In this document: one piece after another, positions 27,245-36,402 of the stretch
How the letters are laid out: each line of letters opens with the position of its first letter
How positions within the stretch are numbered: position 1 is the stretch's first letter
Assembly (NCBI RefSeq): GCF_001428865.1
Contig: NZ_LMIV01000002.1
Span: 310,001 to 374,000 of the forward strand
Reading direction: 5' to 3'
Length of the DNA: 64,000 bases
Source: Sphingomonas sp. Root241
Lineage (GTDB): Bacteria > Pseudomonadota > Alphaproteobacteria > Sphingomonadales > Sphingomonadaceae
Notes under the pieces: generated by a model
What the model was told of the DNA's origin: nothing
The model's database searches: none
Seen by the model: the letters and a program-made list of their open reading frames with translations, nothing else
Program-made: the position numbers and the translations under genes

Positions 27245-27314
27245 TGCTCCGGCGAAGGCCGGAGCGCTGGCCACCAGCCATTCCCTTTCCAGAGCTCCGG
27301 CCTGCGCCGGAGCA
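27245..27314. repeat. Palindromic repeat pair between serC and serA
   Basis: Two 21-nt arms, 27245-27265 and 27294-27314, are inverted copies with one mismatch. Each is itself a GCTCCGGC/GCCGGAGC hairpin. The left unit recurs at 30143-30164. It fills most of the serC-serA spacer and could either pair end to end or form two small hairpins; no T-tract follows. Confidence 0.75.
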
Positions 27315-27334
27315 CCAAGTTTCAGGATAGAACC

Positions 27335-28912
27335 ATGCCCAAAGTCCTCATCAGCGACAAAATGGACCCCAAGGCCGCGCAGATCTTCCGCGAGCGCGGC
27401 GTCGAGGTCGACGAGATCACCGGCAAGACGCCGGAGGAGCTCAAGGCGATCATCGGCGACTATGACGGCCTCGCGATCCGCAGCTCGACCCGGGTGACCA
27501 AGGAAATCCTCGAAGCCGCGACCAACCTCAAGGTCGTCGGCCGCGCCGGCATCGGCGTCGACAATGTCGACATCCCCTCGGCCTCGGCCAAGGGCGTGGT
27601 CGTCATGAACACCCCGTTCGGCAACTCGATCACCACTGCCGAGCACGCCATCGCCCTCATGTTCGCGCTCGCCCGCGACCTGCCTGAGGCCGACAAGTCG
27701 ACCCAGGCCGGCAAGTGGGAGAAGAACCGCTTCATGGGCGTCGAAGTCACCGGCAAGACGCTCGGGCTGATCGGCGCCGGCAATATCGGTTCGATCGTCG
27801 CCGACCGTGCATTGGGCCTCAAGATGAAGGTGATCGCCTATGATCCCTTCCTCACGCCCGAGCGCGCGCTCGAGATGGGCGTGGAGAAGATGACGCTCGA
27901 CGATCTGTTGCTGCGCGCCGATTTCATCACGCTCCACACGCCGCTGACCGACCAGACCCGCAACATCCTCAGCCGCGAGAATCTCGCCAAGACCAAGAAG
28001 GGCGTTCGCATCATCAATTGCGCCCGCGGCGGGCTGATCGACGAGGCGGCACTCAAGGAGCTGCTCGATTCGGGTCATATCGGCGGCGCAGCGCTCGACG
28101 TGTTCGTGCAGGAGCCGGCGAAGGAATCGCCGCTGTTCGGCACGCCCAACTTCATCTCGACGCCGCATCTCGGCGCCTCGACCAACGAGGCGCAGGTCAA
28201 TGTCGCGATCCAGGTCGCCGAGCAGATGGCCGACTATCTCGTCTCCGGCGGCGTCACCAACGCGCTCAACGTGCCGTCGCTGTCCGCCGAGGAAGCGCCG
28301 CGGCTCAAGCCGTACATGGCGCTCGCCGAGAAGCTCGGCAGCCTGATCGGCCAGCTCGCGCATGGCGAGATCGCCCGCGTCTCGATCCACAGCGAAGGCG
28401 CCGCGGCCGAATTGAACCAGAAGCCGATCGTCAGCGCGGTGCTCGCCGGCTTCCTGCGCGTCCATTCGGACACGGTGAACATGGTCAATGCGCCCTATCT
28501 CGCCAAGGAACGCGGCATGGAAGTGCGCGAAGTCCGCAACGAAAAGGAAGGCGATTACCACACGCTATTGCGCGTCTCGGTCAAGACCGATGCGGGCGAG
28601 CGCTCGGTGGCGGGCACGCTCTTCTCGAACGCGCAGCCGCGCCTCGTCGAACTGTTCGGGATCAAGGTCGAGGCCGATCTGATCGGCAACATGCTCTATG
28701 TCGTCAACGAGGACGCGCCGGGCTTCATCGGCCGGCTCGGCACCACGTTGGGCGAGGCGGGCGTCAATATCGGCACCTTCCACCTCGGCCGCCGCGATGC
28801 CGGCGGCGAAGCGGTGCTGCTGCTGTCGATCGACAACGAAGTCACGCCCGAGCTCGTCGCCACGGTCCGCGCGCTCCCCGGCGTGAAGACGGCGATGGCG
28901 CTCAAGTTCTGA
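27335..28912 (+). CDS. serA: D-3-phosphoglycerate dehydrogenase
   Basis: 525 residues, the long SerA form. Substrate domain, then the NAD domain with GLIGAGNIGSIVADRALG near residue 145 and the catalytic NCARGG Arg, Glu and the His of TPHLGAST. These are followed by an intervening allosteric domain (~330-445) and a C-terminal ACT domain (~450-525), the usual serine-sensing module. It oxidises 3-phosphoglycerate as the first step of serine synthesis. It forms a pathway pair with serC. Confidence 0.97.
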   Translation: MPKVLISDKMDPKAAQIFRERGVEVDEITGKTPEELKAIIGDYDGLAIRSSTRVTKEILEAATNLKVVGRAGIGVDNVDIPSASAKGVVVMNTPFGNSITTAEHAIALMFALARDLPEADKSTQAGKWEKNRFMGVEVTGKTLGLIGAGNIGSIVADRALGLKMKVIAYDPFLTPERALEMGVEKMTLDDLLLRADFITLHTPLTDQTRNILSRENLAKTKKGVRIINCARGGLIDEAALKELLDSGHIGGAALDVFVQEPAKESPLFGTPNFISTPHLGASTNEAQVNVAIQVAEQMADYLVSGGVTNALNVPSLSAEEAPRLKPYMALAEKLGSLIGQLAHGEIARVSIHSEGAAAELNQKPIVSAVLAGFLRVHSDTVNMVNAPYLAKERGMEVREVRNEKEGDYHTLLRVSVKTDAGERSVAGTLFSNAQPRLVELFGIKVEADLIGNMLYVVNEDAPGFIGRLGTTLGEAGVNIGTFHLGRRDAGGEAVLLLSIDNEVTPELVATVRALPGVKTAMALKF

Positions 28913-28928
28913 GGACTGCACACGCACA

Positions 28929-29009
28929 CCGTTCGCCCTGAGCTTGTCGAAGGGCCGTTCTTCTTTTCGCGAGGAAGAACGGGGCTTCGACAGGCTCAGT
29001 CCGAACGGG
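28929..29009. repeat. REP-like palindromic element
   Basis: Left arm from 28929 (CCGTTCGCCCTGAGCTTG...) and right arm ending at 29009 (GACAGGCTCAGTCCGAACG at 28989-29007) form a long imperfect hairpin of the same family as 1421-1546 and 50259-50339. An inner stem is made by CCGTTCTTC and GAAGAACGG. It lies between serA and hisZ. Confidence 0.75.
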
Positions 29010-29039
29010 TATGGGGCGGCTGAAGGGGTTCTATCGTCT

Positions 29040-30134
29040 ATGTCCGGCCTACTTCCCGAGGGTTTTCACGACCGCCTTCCCCCCGCCGCCGATGCCGCGG
29101 CGGGGCTGGAGGCGCGCGTGCTCGGGGTGGCGCGGCTCTATGGTTATGAGCAGGTCGATCCGCCGCTCGCCGAATTCGCCGACGAACTCGCCTCGCGGCT
29201 CAAGGCCGGCGGGGTACGCGACGCGGTGCGCTTCGTCGATCCCGTCTCGCAGCGCACGCTCGCGATCCGTCCGGATCTGACCGCGCAGGTCGGCCGTATC
29301 GCAGTCACGCGGATGGGCCATCACCCGCGTCCGGTGCGGCTTTCCTATGCCGGCGCGGTGGTCAAGCTCAGCGCCTCCGAACTCAACCCGCAGCGCGCGA
29401 TGCGGCAGATGGGTGCCGAGCTGATCGGACTCGACACCGTCGCGGCGGCGATCGAAGTGGTCCGCGTCGCGATCGAAGCGTTGCAGGCGGCGGGCGTGAC
29501 CGGAATCGCGATCGACTTCACGCTTCCCGACCTTGCCGACACGCTCGCCGCCGATCTCGATCCCGGCACGCTGGCGCTGCTGCGCGATCGGCTCGACGCC
29601 AAGGATGCCGGCGGCGTCGCCGCGATCGACGCGCGCTGGCTGCCGCTGATCGAAGCGGCGGGGCCGTTCGACGCTGCGATGGCGCGGCTGCGCGCGATCG
29701 ACGCGGGCAATGCGCTGGCCAGCCGGCTCGACGGGCTCGCCCGGATCGCCGCGAGCGTCGATGGACAGGCCGCGCTGACGCTCGATCCGACCGAACGCCA
29801 CGGCTTCGAATATCAGAGCTGGCTCGGCTTCTCGATCTTCGCGCGCGGCGTGCGCGGCGAGATCGGCCGCGGCGGCACCTACACGATCCTCCACGGCAAT
29901 GGCCGCGAGGAGCCCGCGGTGGGCTTCTCGCTGTTCGCCGATCCGATCCTGGACGCCGGGCTGAGCGCCGGCGAGCGCCGCCGGCTGTTCCTGCCGTTCG
30001 GCACCGCTCCGGAAACCGGCGCGAAACTGCGCGCGGAGGGCTGGGTCACCGTCGCGGCGCTCGAGGCCGAAGATACGCCCGAGGCGCAGCTCTGCACGCA
30101 CGTGCTGGGTACGGACGGACCCAGGCCACTCTGA
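29040..30134 (+). CDS. hisZ: ATP phosphoribosyltransferase regulatory subunit
   Basis: 364 residues. It resembles histidyl-tRNA synthetase core (class II motif 2-like region, LAIRPDLTAQVGRIA) but is shorter and has no anticodon-binding domain, which is the HisZ pattern. HisZ activates the short-form HisG in histidine synthesis; hisG is not in the window. The start at ATG 29040 gives MSGLLPEGFHDRLPP, the family N terminus; upstream frame extension overlaps the repeat. serA-hisZ adjacency is common in sphingomonads. Confidence 0.9.
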   Translation: MSGLLPEGFHDRLPPAADAAAGLEARVLGVARLYGYEQVDPPLAEFADELASRLKAGGVRDAVRFVDPVSQRTLAIRPDLTAQVGRIAVTRMGHHPRPVRLSYAGAVVKLSASELNPQRAMRQMGAELIGLDTVAAAIEVVRVAIEALQAAGVTGIAIDFTLPDLADTLAADLDPGTLALLRDRLDAKDAGGVAAIDARWLPLIEAAGPFDAAMARLRAIDAGNALASRLDGLARIAASVDGQAALTLDPTERHGFEYQSWLGFSIFARGVRGEIGRGGTYTILHGNGREEPAVGFSLFADPILDAGLSAGERRRLFLPFGTAPETGAKLRAEGWVTVAALEAEDTPEAQLCTHVLGTDGPRPL

Positions 30135-30142
30135 CCCCCCGT

Positions 30143-30164
30143 TGCTCCGGCGAAGGCCGGAGCA
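30143..30164. repeat. Palindrome TGCTCCGGC-GAAG-GCCGGAGCA
   Basis: A 9-bp perfect stem with a 4-nt loop lies 8 nt after the hisZ stop and 8 nt before the end of the convergent dehydrogenase gene. It is a copy of the unit at 27245-27265 and could act as a two-way terminator, but no T-tract is present. Confidence 0.65.
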
Positions 30165-30171
30165 CGAATAG

Positions 30172-31599
30172 CTACCGCGCAAGCAGCGGCGCGATGTCGC
30201 CTTGCGCGAAATACTGGAACGCTTCGCGCACCGCGGCACGGTACCGTTCGTCGCCGGCCAGCCGCTCCCCGAACACCGGCTCGACGCCAAGCATCGCCGT
30301 CACCGGATTGGCACTGGTCGCGGCGGCGGCGAGCGAGTCGGCCAGCGGATCGGTGATCGTCTCGCCCGCCTCGGCCTTGCGGCGCACGAACGCGATCCAC
30401 GCCGCCACCGGCACTGCCAGCCGTTCCACGCCACGCCCCGCATCGAGCGCCGCGCGCGTCGTATCGAGCAGGCGATAGGGGAGCTTCTGCGAACCATCCC
30501 ATGCGATCTGCGCGAGCAGATGCCGGATCTCGGGATTGCGGAAGCGGTTCAGCACGGCATCGGCATAAGCGGCCTTGTCGAGCCCCTCGACCGGCGCGAG
30601 CGAGGCGGCGATGTCCTGATGGACCAGCCGCGTGACGAAACCTTCGAGCACGGCATCGGACATCGCTTCGAACACCGTCTCGTGCCCGCGCGCGAGCCCG
30701 ACATAAGCCAGCGTCGAATGCGCGCCGTTGAGGATGCGGAGCTTGGCTTGCTCATAGCCGCGGACATCGTCGGTGAGCGTCACGCCCGCCGAAGCGAGAT
30801 CGGGCCCGTCGGCCATGTCGAAGCGCTGGAGCACCCATTGGGTGAAGCTCTCGCGCTGGACCGCAGCCAGGTCCTCGACGCCGAGCGCATCCCGGACCTT
30901 GCCGAGAAACGCCGCGTCGCTGGCCGGCGTGATCGAATCGACCATCGAATCGGGAAAGGCGACTTCACCCGCGATCCAGTCGGCGAGCACAGGATCCTGC
31001 TCCCGCGCCAGCGCCACGCACGCCGCCCGAAGCTTGGCGCCGTTGCCGGTCATGTTGTCGCAGCAGAGCATCGCGAAGGGCGGCAGCCCGGCGGCGCGGC
31101 GATCCCCCAGCCCGGCGACGATCCAGCCGATCACGCTCGCCGGCTCGGCGGGGCGCTGGAGATCATGGACGATATCGGGATGCGCGAAGTCGAGACTGCC
31201 GTCGCCGGCAAGGCAATAGCCCTTCTCGGTCACGGTGCTCGTCGCGATCCGCACCTCGGGCGAGGCGAGCAGCCTGCGCAGCCGCGCGCCTTCGCCCGGG
31301 CCGATCGCATCCGAATGCGCGGCGACGATCCGCGTCGAAGGCTCGCGGTCGATCACCGCCAGCGCGTAGAGCCCGTCCTGCGCCTTCAGCGCGTCGGTGG
31401 TGCTCCCGCTGCGCAGCGAAACCGCGGCGATCCCCCAGCGCGGATCCGCGTCGAGCAGCCGATCGACATAAGCGGCCTGATGCGCGCGATGAAAGGCGCC
31501 GGGGCCGAAATGGACGATGCCGGTACGGATGGCTTCGGGCGTGTGGCCCGGGCGGGCGACGGGAAGTGTAGCAAGCGAGGCGCGGGACAGGCGAGTCAT
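30172..31599 (-). CDS. Mannitol dehydrogenase family protein (mannitol 2-dehydrogenase / fructuronate reductase type)
   Basis: 475 residues from the ATG at 31599. The N-terminal Rossmann domain begins HFGPGAFHRAHQAAYVDRLL, a hallmark of the polyol-specific long-chain dehydrogenases. The catalytic K-x4-N-x2-H motif is intact (KLRILNGAH), and the WAI-type C-terminal helical domain follows. It interconverts a ketose or keto-uronate and the sugar alcohol or aldonate with NAD(H). Mannitol, arabinitol or fructuronate specificity cannot be separated by eye. Its neighbours give no pathway clue, as it stands convergent to hisZ. Confidence 0.88.
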   Translation of the reverse strand: MTRLSRASLATLPVARPGHTPEAIRTGIVHFGPGAFHRAHQAAYVDRLLDADPRWGIAAVSLRSGSTTDALKAQDGLYALAVIDREPSTRIVAAHSDAIGPGEGARLRRLLASPEVRIATSTVTEKGYCLAGDGSLDFAHPDIVHDLQRPAEPASVIGWIVAGLGDRRAAGLPPFAMLCCDNMTGNGAKLRAACVALAREQDPVLADWIAGEVAFPDSMVDSITPASDAAFLGKVRDALGVEDLAAVQRESFTQWVLQRFDMADGPDLASAGVTLTDDVRGYEQAKLRILNGAHSTLAYVGLARGHETVFEAMSDAVLEGFVTRLVHQDIAASLAPVEGLDKAAYADAVLNRFRNPEIRHLLAQIAWDGSQKLPYRLLDTTRAALDAGRGVERLAVPVAAWIAFVRRKAEAGETITDPLADSLAAAATSANPVTAMLGVEPVFGERLAGDERYRAAVREAFQYFAQGDIAPLLAR

Positions 31600-31641
31600 G
31601 CGCCGAGCCAAGCAGCCCCGGCGCGTCCAAGTCAATCCGGA

Positions 31642-32649
31642 CTAATAGGATTTCACTCCGAGGGAACCGCCACCGCCGGGAATCAGCGAGCCCGTGGTGA
31701 AGCGGGGCTGCCGTTCGCTGCCCTTCGGCATCCGGAAGCGGACCTGCCGGTTGGGGAAATCGATATCGACGCTGCGGAAGCTGCGCAGCGCGTCCATGCC
31801 GAGCAGCAGGGCCGGACGTTTGGTCAGCCCGAAGCGTTCGAACGGCGCGACATCGGCGAAAGCGACCGGCATCGATCCGAACATCACATCGCCCACCTTG
31901 ATATTGGGCACGGTGGTATAGTCGGCGAACGTCTTGACCCCGGTCACGTCGGTCAGCTCGATCGGCTGGGTCTTGCGGTTTCGCGTGACGCGCTTGCGCA
32001 GCGCGCTGTTGCCCATGCTCACCTGGCTGCCGGTATCGAGCACCACCTGGATGCGGGTGTTCCCATAATAAGCGTCGGTGACGATGAGCTGACCGAACAT
32101 GCTCTTGGCCGTCACGACGATCTCGTCACTGTCCGCGCGGCGGAATTTGGGGCGTTTCTCGCTCTTGCGCACTTCCATCGTGCCGCGCTCGAAATTGATC
32201 GTGACCTGATGGTCGCGGAGCGTGTCGATGCCGAGCAGCCCGATCGCGCCGAGATTGCGCGCCTCTAGCTTGGGAGCGACGACGCTGTGCTGAATGCCGA
32301 TCGACTTGATCGTCAGGTCGGGCACCAGCACCGTGTCGACCTGGCTGCGTCCGGTCATCGAAAGCAGAGTCACCGGGTGGCCCGCACTCAGCCGTAGCGT
32401 GTTGGCGAGCTCGCGCGAGACGACGGTACGTTCGGCGCCGGTGTCGATGATGAAATTATAGGGGCCCTTGGTGTTGACTGCGACCGGCACCGTCAATCGC
32501 TGGTCGACTTCGCCGAGCGTCAGCAAGGTGGCTTCCATCACCGATTCAGGGCTGATCAGCTCGGGATCTTGCGGAGGCGCAGGAGGCGGAACAACGGGTG
32601 CCTCGATCGGCAATGTGAAGAGCAGGAGCGGATAAAGAACTCCAGACAT
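31642..32649 (-). CDS. Two-domain retropepsin-like aspartic protease
   Basis: 335 residues. A hydrophobic N terminus (~1-13) is followed by a Pro-rich stretch and then two aspartyl-protease units: D69-T-G71 in YNFIIDTGAERTVV and D205-T-G207 in VVLDTGSQVSMG. Each is followed by the usual LLGIDTLR / LLGMDALRS hydrophobic-Gly segment. Retroviral-type proteases are dimers with one DTG each; here the duplication may give a one-chain active site as in pepsin. The substrate is unknown. It lies 41 nt after the helicase gene in the same direction. Confidence 0.85.
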   Translation of the reverse strand: MSGVLYPLLLFTLPIEAPVVPPPAPPQDPELISPESVMEATLLTLGEVDQRLTVPVAVNTKGPYNFIIDTGAERTVVSRELANTLRLSAGHPVTLLSMTGRSQVDTVLVPDLTIKSIGIQHSVVAPKLEARNLGAIGLLGIDTLRDHQVTINFERGTMEVRKSEKRPKFRRADSDEIVVTAKSMFGQLIVTDAYYGNTRIQVVLDTGSQVSMGNSALRKRVTRNRKTQPIELTDVTGVKTFADYTTVPNIKVGDVMFGSMPVAFADVAPFERFGLTKRPALLLGMDALRSFRSVDIDFPNRQVRFRMPKGSERQPRFTTGSLIPGGGGSLGVKSY

Positions 32650-32690
32650 ATGATAGCAATATACCTGCGCATGTTGCGCAGCAATCGAAA

Positions 32691-35105
32691 TCAATCCATC
32701 CGCATCGCCTCCGCCGCAATGCCTTCCGCTTCGATCAGCAGCGCCTCCTCGCCGCTGCCCTGTGGGGTGCGTTCGCGCCCGATCATGATCAGCACCGGCA
32801 CCGCCATCGGGCTCACCCGCGGCAAATCGATGTGCAGCATCGTGTCCGCGGCGGTATCGAGCAGCCGCGCCAGCCGGCCGACATCGGTCATCCGCGCGCG
32901 CGCATCGGCCCAAGCGGCCCTGAGCAGCAGGTGGTCGGGCTCGTATTTGCGGAGCACGTCATAGATCAGGTCGGTCGAGAACGTGACCTGGCGTCCGCTC
33001 TTCTTCTTGCCCGGATGCCGGCGCTCGACCAGCCCGCCGATGATCGCCACTTCCCGAAAGGACCGCTTGAGCAATGCCGATTGCTGCACCCAGTCGACGA
33101 ATTCATGCTCCAGGATATCGGGCGAAAACAGCGCGGCGGGATCCTCGATCTTCTCGAGCCCGTACACCGCCAGCGCATAATCGTTGGCGACGAAGCCCAG
33201 CGGCTTCAGCCCCATCGCCTCCATCCGCCGCGTGATCAGCATGCCGAGCGACTGGTGCGCGTTCCAGCCCTCGAAGCTATAGGCGACCATGTGGTGCTTG
33301 CCTTCGTGCGGGAAGGTCTCGACGAGCAATTGCGCCGGCGCGGGGATCGCCGAGCGGCGCTCCTGCACTTCGAGCCATTCGCGGACATCGTCGGGAAAGC
33401 GCCGCCACTGATCGCGATCGTGCAGATATTCGCGCACGCGATTGGCGAGCGTCGACGTGATCGCCAGCCGCGCGCCCATATAGGACACGTAGCGCGCCTG
33501 CTTCGCGCTCGCCCGCACGATCAGGTCGGTCAATTCGACGCGCTCGACCTCGAGGCTCAGCCCGGCGAAGAAGAAGGTATCGCCCGGCGAGAGCGTCGAT
33601 CCGAAGCCCTCCTCGATCTTGCCCAGCTTGCGGCCGTTCTTGAAGCGCACGTCGAGCATCGGCGCCTCGACGATGATCCCCGCATTCAGCCGATGCTGCG
33701 CAACGAAGGCGGGCTTGGTGACGCGCCACAGCCCGTCCTGCCCGCGGGTAAGCCGCTTGAACTTGTCATAGGCGCGCAAGCTGTAGCCGCCGTCGGCGAT
33801 GAAGCTGAGGACGCGGTCGAATGTCTCCTGCTCGAGTGCCGAATAGGGCAATGCGCCGCGGACCTCGTGCAGCATTTCCGCAGCATCGAACGGGGCCGCG
33901 CATGCGCAGGCCATGACATGCTGCGCCAGCACGTCGAGCGCGCCGGGACGGAAGACATCGGGATCCAGCTCGCCTTGCTCGACCGCGTCGAGCGCCGCGC
34001 GCGCCTCGAGATATTCGAAGCGATTGCCGGGCACGAGCACTGCCTCCGATGCCTCGTCAAGCCGGTGGTTGGCGCGCCCGATCCGCTGGAGCAGCCGCGA
34101 CGATCCCTTGGGCGCGCCCATCTGGATCACGCAATCCACATCGCCCCAGTCGACTCCGAGATCGAGGCTCGCGGTCGCCACCAGGGCGCGCAATTTGCCG
34201 TCGGCCACCGCCTGCTCGGCGCGGCGCCGCGCCTCGAGGCTGAGGCTGCCGTGATGCACGCCGATCGGCAGCTTCAACTCGTTGACCTTCCAGAGCTGCT
34301 GGAAGACGAGCTCGGCGAGCCCGCGGGTGTTGCAGAAGACGATCGTGGTGCGATGCGTCTCGATCTCGGCCATCACCTGCGGCATTGCATAGACGCCCGA
34401 ATGCCCCGCCCAGGGCACGCGCCCTTCGGGGAGCAGGATGGCGATGTCGGGATCGGCGCCCTTCTCACCCTGCACCAGGGTCACGGCATCGATGTCGCCA
34501 TGCGGCGCAAGCCAGGCGCGATAGCCGTCGGCATCGGCGACCGTCGCCGACAGCGCTACCCGGCGCATCCCCGGTGCGAGCCGCTGCAGCCGCGCCAGCG
34601 CCAGCGCGAGCAGATCGCCGCGCTTGCCGGTGGCGAAGGCATGGACCTCGTCGATCACCACCGTCTTCAGCCCCGCGAACATCGTGAGGCTGTCTTCGTA
34701 GGAGAGCAAAAGGCTCAGCGACTCGGGCGTGGTGAGCAATATCTCGGGCGGCCGCGCGCGCTGGCGGACCTTGCGCTCATGGGGGGTGTCGCCGGTCCGG
34801 GTCTCGACGCGGATCGGGACGCCCATCTCCTCGATCGGGGTGAGCAGATTGCGCTGCACGTCGACCGCGAGCGCCTTCAACGGCGAGATGTAGAGCGTGT
34901 GCAGGCCCTGCGTCGGCGCCTCTATCAACTCCGCGAGCGTCGGCAAGAAACCCGCGAGTGTCTTGCCCGCACCCGTGGCCGCGACGAGCAGCGCGTGCTC
35001 GCCGGCGCGCGCTGCATCGAGCATGTCGAGCTGGTGCCGGCGCGGCGTCCAGCCGCGCGACGCGAACCAGTCGGTCAGAATCGGAGGGAGGTCAGCGGCC
35101 CGCAC
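32691..35105 (-). CDS. Ligase-associated DNA-damage-response DEXH helicase (Lhr-like)
   Basis: 804 residues. Walker A ATGAGKT (residues 43-49), DEVH (152-155), and the helicase C-terminal half with ATASLDLGVDWGDVD and QRIGRANHR. A winged-helix and Lhr-specific domain follow to the C terminus. Helicases of this Lhr branch occur with an MBL-fold exonuclease, an ATP-dependent DNA ligase and a phosphoesterase in a DNA-damage gene set. Here the exonuclease is divergent (35407) and the ligase is ~12 kb away (46911). No phosphoesterase gene lies at its 3' end. Confidence 0.9.
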   Translation of the reverse strand: MRAADLPPILTDWFASRGWTPRRHQLDMLDAARAGEHALLVAATGAGKTLAGFLPTLAELIEAPTQGLHTLYISPLKALAVDVQRNLLTPIEEMGVPIRVETRTGDTPHERKVRQRARPPEILLTTPESLSLLLSYEDSLTMFAGLKTVVIDEVHAFATGKRGDLLALALARLQRLAPGMRRVALSATVADADGYRAWLAPHGDIDAVTLVQGEKGADPDIAILLPEGRVPWAGHSGVYAMPQVMAEIETHRTTIVFCNTRGLAELVFQQLWKVNELKLPIGVHHGSLSLEARRRAEQAVADGKLRALVATASLDLGVDWGDVDCVIQMGAPKGSSRLLQRIGRANHRLDEASEAVLVPGNRFEYLEARAALDAVEQGELDPDVFRPGALDVLAQHVMACACAAPFDAAEMLHEVRGALPYSALEQETFDRVLSFIADGGYSLRAYDKFKRLTRGQDGLWRVTKPAFVAQHRLNAGIIVEAPMLDVRFKNGRKLGKIEEGFGSTLSPGDTFFFAGLSLEVERVELTDLIVRASAKQARYVSYMGARLAITSTLANRVREYLHDRDQWRRFPDDVREWLEVQERRSAIPAPAQLLVETFPHEGKHHMVAYSFEGWNAHQSLGMLITRRMEAMGLKPLGFVANDYALAVYGLEKIEDPAALFSPDILEHEFVDWVQQSALLKRSFREVAIIGGLVERRHPGKKKSGRQVTFSTDLIYDVLRKYEPDHLLLRAAWADARARMTDVGRLARLLDTAADTMLHIDLPRVSPMAVPVLIMIGRERTPQGSGEEALLIEAEGIAAEAMRMD

Positions 35106-35122
35106 GCATTCTCCCTAGCGGC

Positions 35123-35311
35123 TCACTGCTCGTCGCGCAGCTTATCCTCGCGATCCTGCTCGTCATAAAGTTTCCGCGTGGCTTCCTCGGTACGCGCGAC
35201 ATCCTTCGGCGAGGAATCGCTGCGGTTGCGGAACATCGCCCAGACGATCGCCAACGCGAGCAGGATCGGCCCGACGATCACCATCACCCCCTGGAGGCTC
35301 GAAAGGTCCAT
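35123..35311 (-). CDS. Small single-pass membrane protein
   Basis: 62 residues from an ATG with GAGGAG just upstream. Residues ~8-26 (GVMVIVGPILLALAIVWAMF) form one membrane helix, followed by a strongly charged tail rich in Asp, Glu, Lys and Arg, probably cytoplasmic and helical. It precedes the helicase by 17 nt in the same direction, so the two are likely co-transcribed. I do not recognise the family. The coding call is supported by the ribosome site and the membrane/charged pattern. Confidence 0.7.
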   Translation of the reverse strand: MDLSSLQGVMVIVGPILLALAIVWAMFRNRSDSSPKDVARTEEATRKLYDEQDREDKLRDEQ

Positions 35312-35406
35312 GGCACAGCTCCTCGCGTCCGTTGGCCGTGAGAAACGAAGCCGCGCGCGTTTTCGATCCACTGGGAACCGCGGGCGCCGCGAACCATATA
35401 GTCGGC

Positions 35407-36402
35407 ATGGCAATCGGCAGCTGGATCACCCCCGAGCCCGCGGGCATCTACATTCCCGCCGCCGATGCGTGGGTCGATCCGTCGCAGCCCGTGCCTCGCG
35501 CCCTGATCACGCACGGCCATGCCGATCATGCGCGCGGCGGACATGGTGCGGTATGGACGACGCCCGAGACGCTGGCGATCATGGAATGCCGTTACGGTCC
35601 GCAGAACGGCCATCCCATCGGCTATGGCGAATCGCTGCGGATGGGCGATATCGATATCGGCTTCGTCCCCGCCGGCCATGTCCTCGGCTCGGCGCAGATC
35701 GTGCTCGAACATGCCGGAGAGCGCGTCGTCGTCTCGGGCGATTACAAAAGGCGCGAGGACCCGACCTGCGCACCCTTTCAGCCGGTGCCGTGCGACATCT
35801 TCGTCACCGAGGCGACCTTCGGCCTGCCGGTGTTCCGCCACCCCGAGACGCATGACGAACTCGACAAGTTGCTCACCGCCCTGAGGGCCAATCCCGCGCG
35901 CTGCGTGCTGGTCGGCGCCTATGCATTGGGCAAGGCGCAGCGGGTGATCAAGGAATTGCGCGTGATGGGGTTCGACGATCCGATCTACATCCACGGCGCG
36001 CTGCAGCGGCTATGCGATCTCTATGTCGAGCAGGGCGTCGATCTCGGCGAACTGCGTCCCGCCACCGGCGTGGCCAAGGCCGAACTGCAGGGACGGATCA
36101 TTCTCTGCCCGCCAGGCAGCCTCAACGATCGCTGGTCGCGCCGGCTGCCCGATCCGATCACGGCGATGGCGTCGGGCTGGATGCGCGTCCGCCAGCGCGC
36201 GCGGCAGCGCAATGTCGAGCTGCCGCTAATCCTGTCCGACCATGCCGATTGGGACGAGCTGACCACCACGATCCGTGAGATCGCGCCGCGCGAGGTCTGG
36301 GTGACGCATGGCCGGGAGGATGCGCTGGTCCATTGGTGCCGGCTCCACCAGATCAAGGCGCGCGCGCTGGACCTCTCCGGTTTCGAGGACGAGGACGATT
36401 AG
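35407..36402 (+). CDS. Ligase-associated DNA-damage-response exonuclease (MBL fold)
   Basis: 331 residues. Metallo-beta-lactamase motif H36-x-H38-x-D40-H41 (THGHADHARGGH), later metal ligands in PAGHVLGSAQ and VVVSGDYK, and a beta-CASP-like C-terminal half ending LSDHADWDEL and WVTHGRE. This is the SNM1/Artemis-like nuclease of the ligase-associated repair set. The ATG at 35407 matches the family start (MAIGSWITPEPAGIYIP). It is divergent from the small membrane protein and helicase. Its stop overlaps that of the next, convergent gene. Confidence 0.92.
   Translation: MAIGSWITPEPAGIYIPAADAWVDPSQPVPRALITHGHADHARGGHGAVWTTPETLAIMECRYGPQNGHPIGYGESLRMGDIDIGFVPAGHVLGSAQIVLEHAGERVVVSGDYKRREDPTCAPFQPVPCDIFVTEATFGLPVFRHPETHDELDKLLTALRANPARCVLVGAYALGKAQRVIKELRVMGFDDPIYIHGALQRLCDLYVEQGVDLGELRPATGVAKAELQGRIILCPPGSLNDRWSRRLPDPITAMASGWMRVRQRARQRNVELPLILSDHADWDELTTTIREIAPREVWVTHGREDALVHWCRLHQIKARALDLSGFEDEDD

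Noticed and set aside
25457..28561. 1034-codon minus-strand frame across the esterase, serC and serA
   Set aside because: It crosses three well-supported plus-strand genes and has only His/Arg/Gly/Asp-rich filler sequence.
32832..35168. 778-codon plus-strand frame across the helicase
   Set aside because: Antisense shadow of the Lhr-like helicase.
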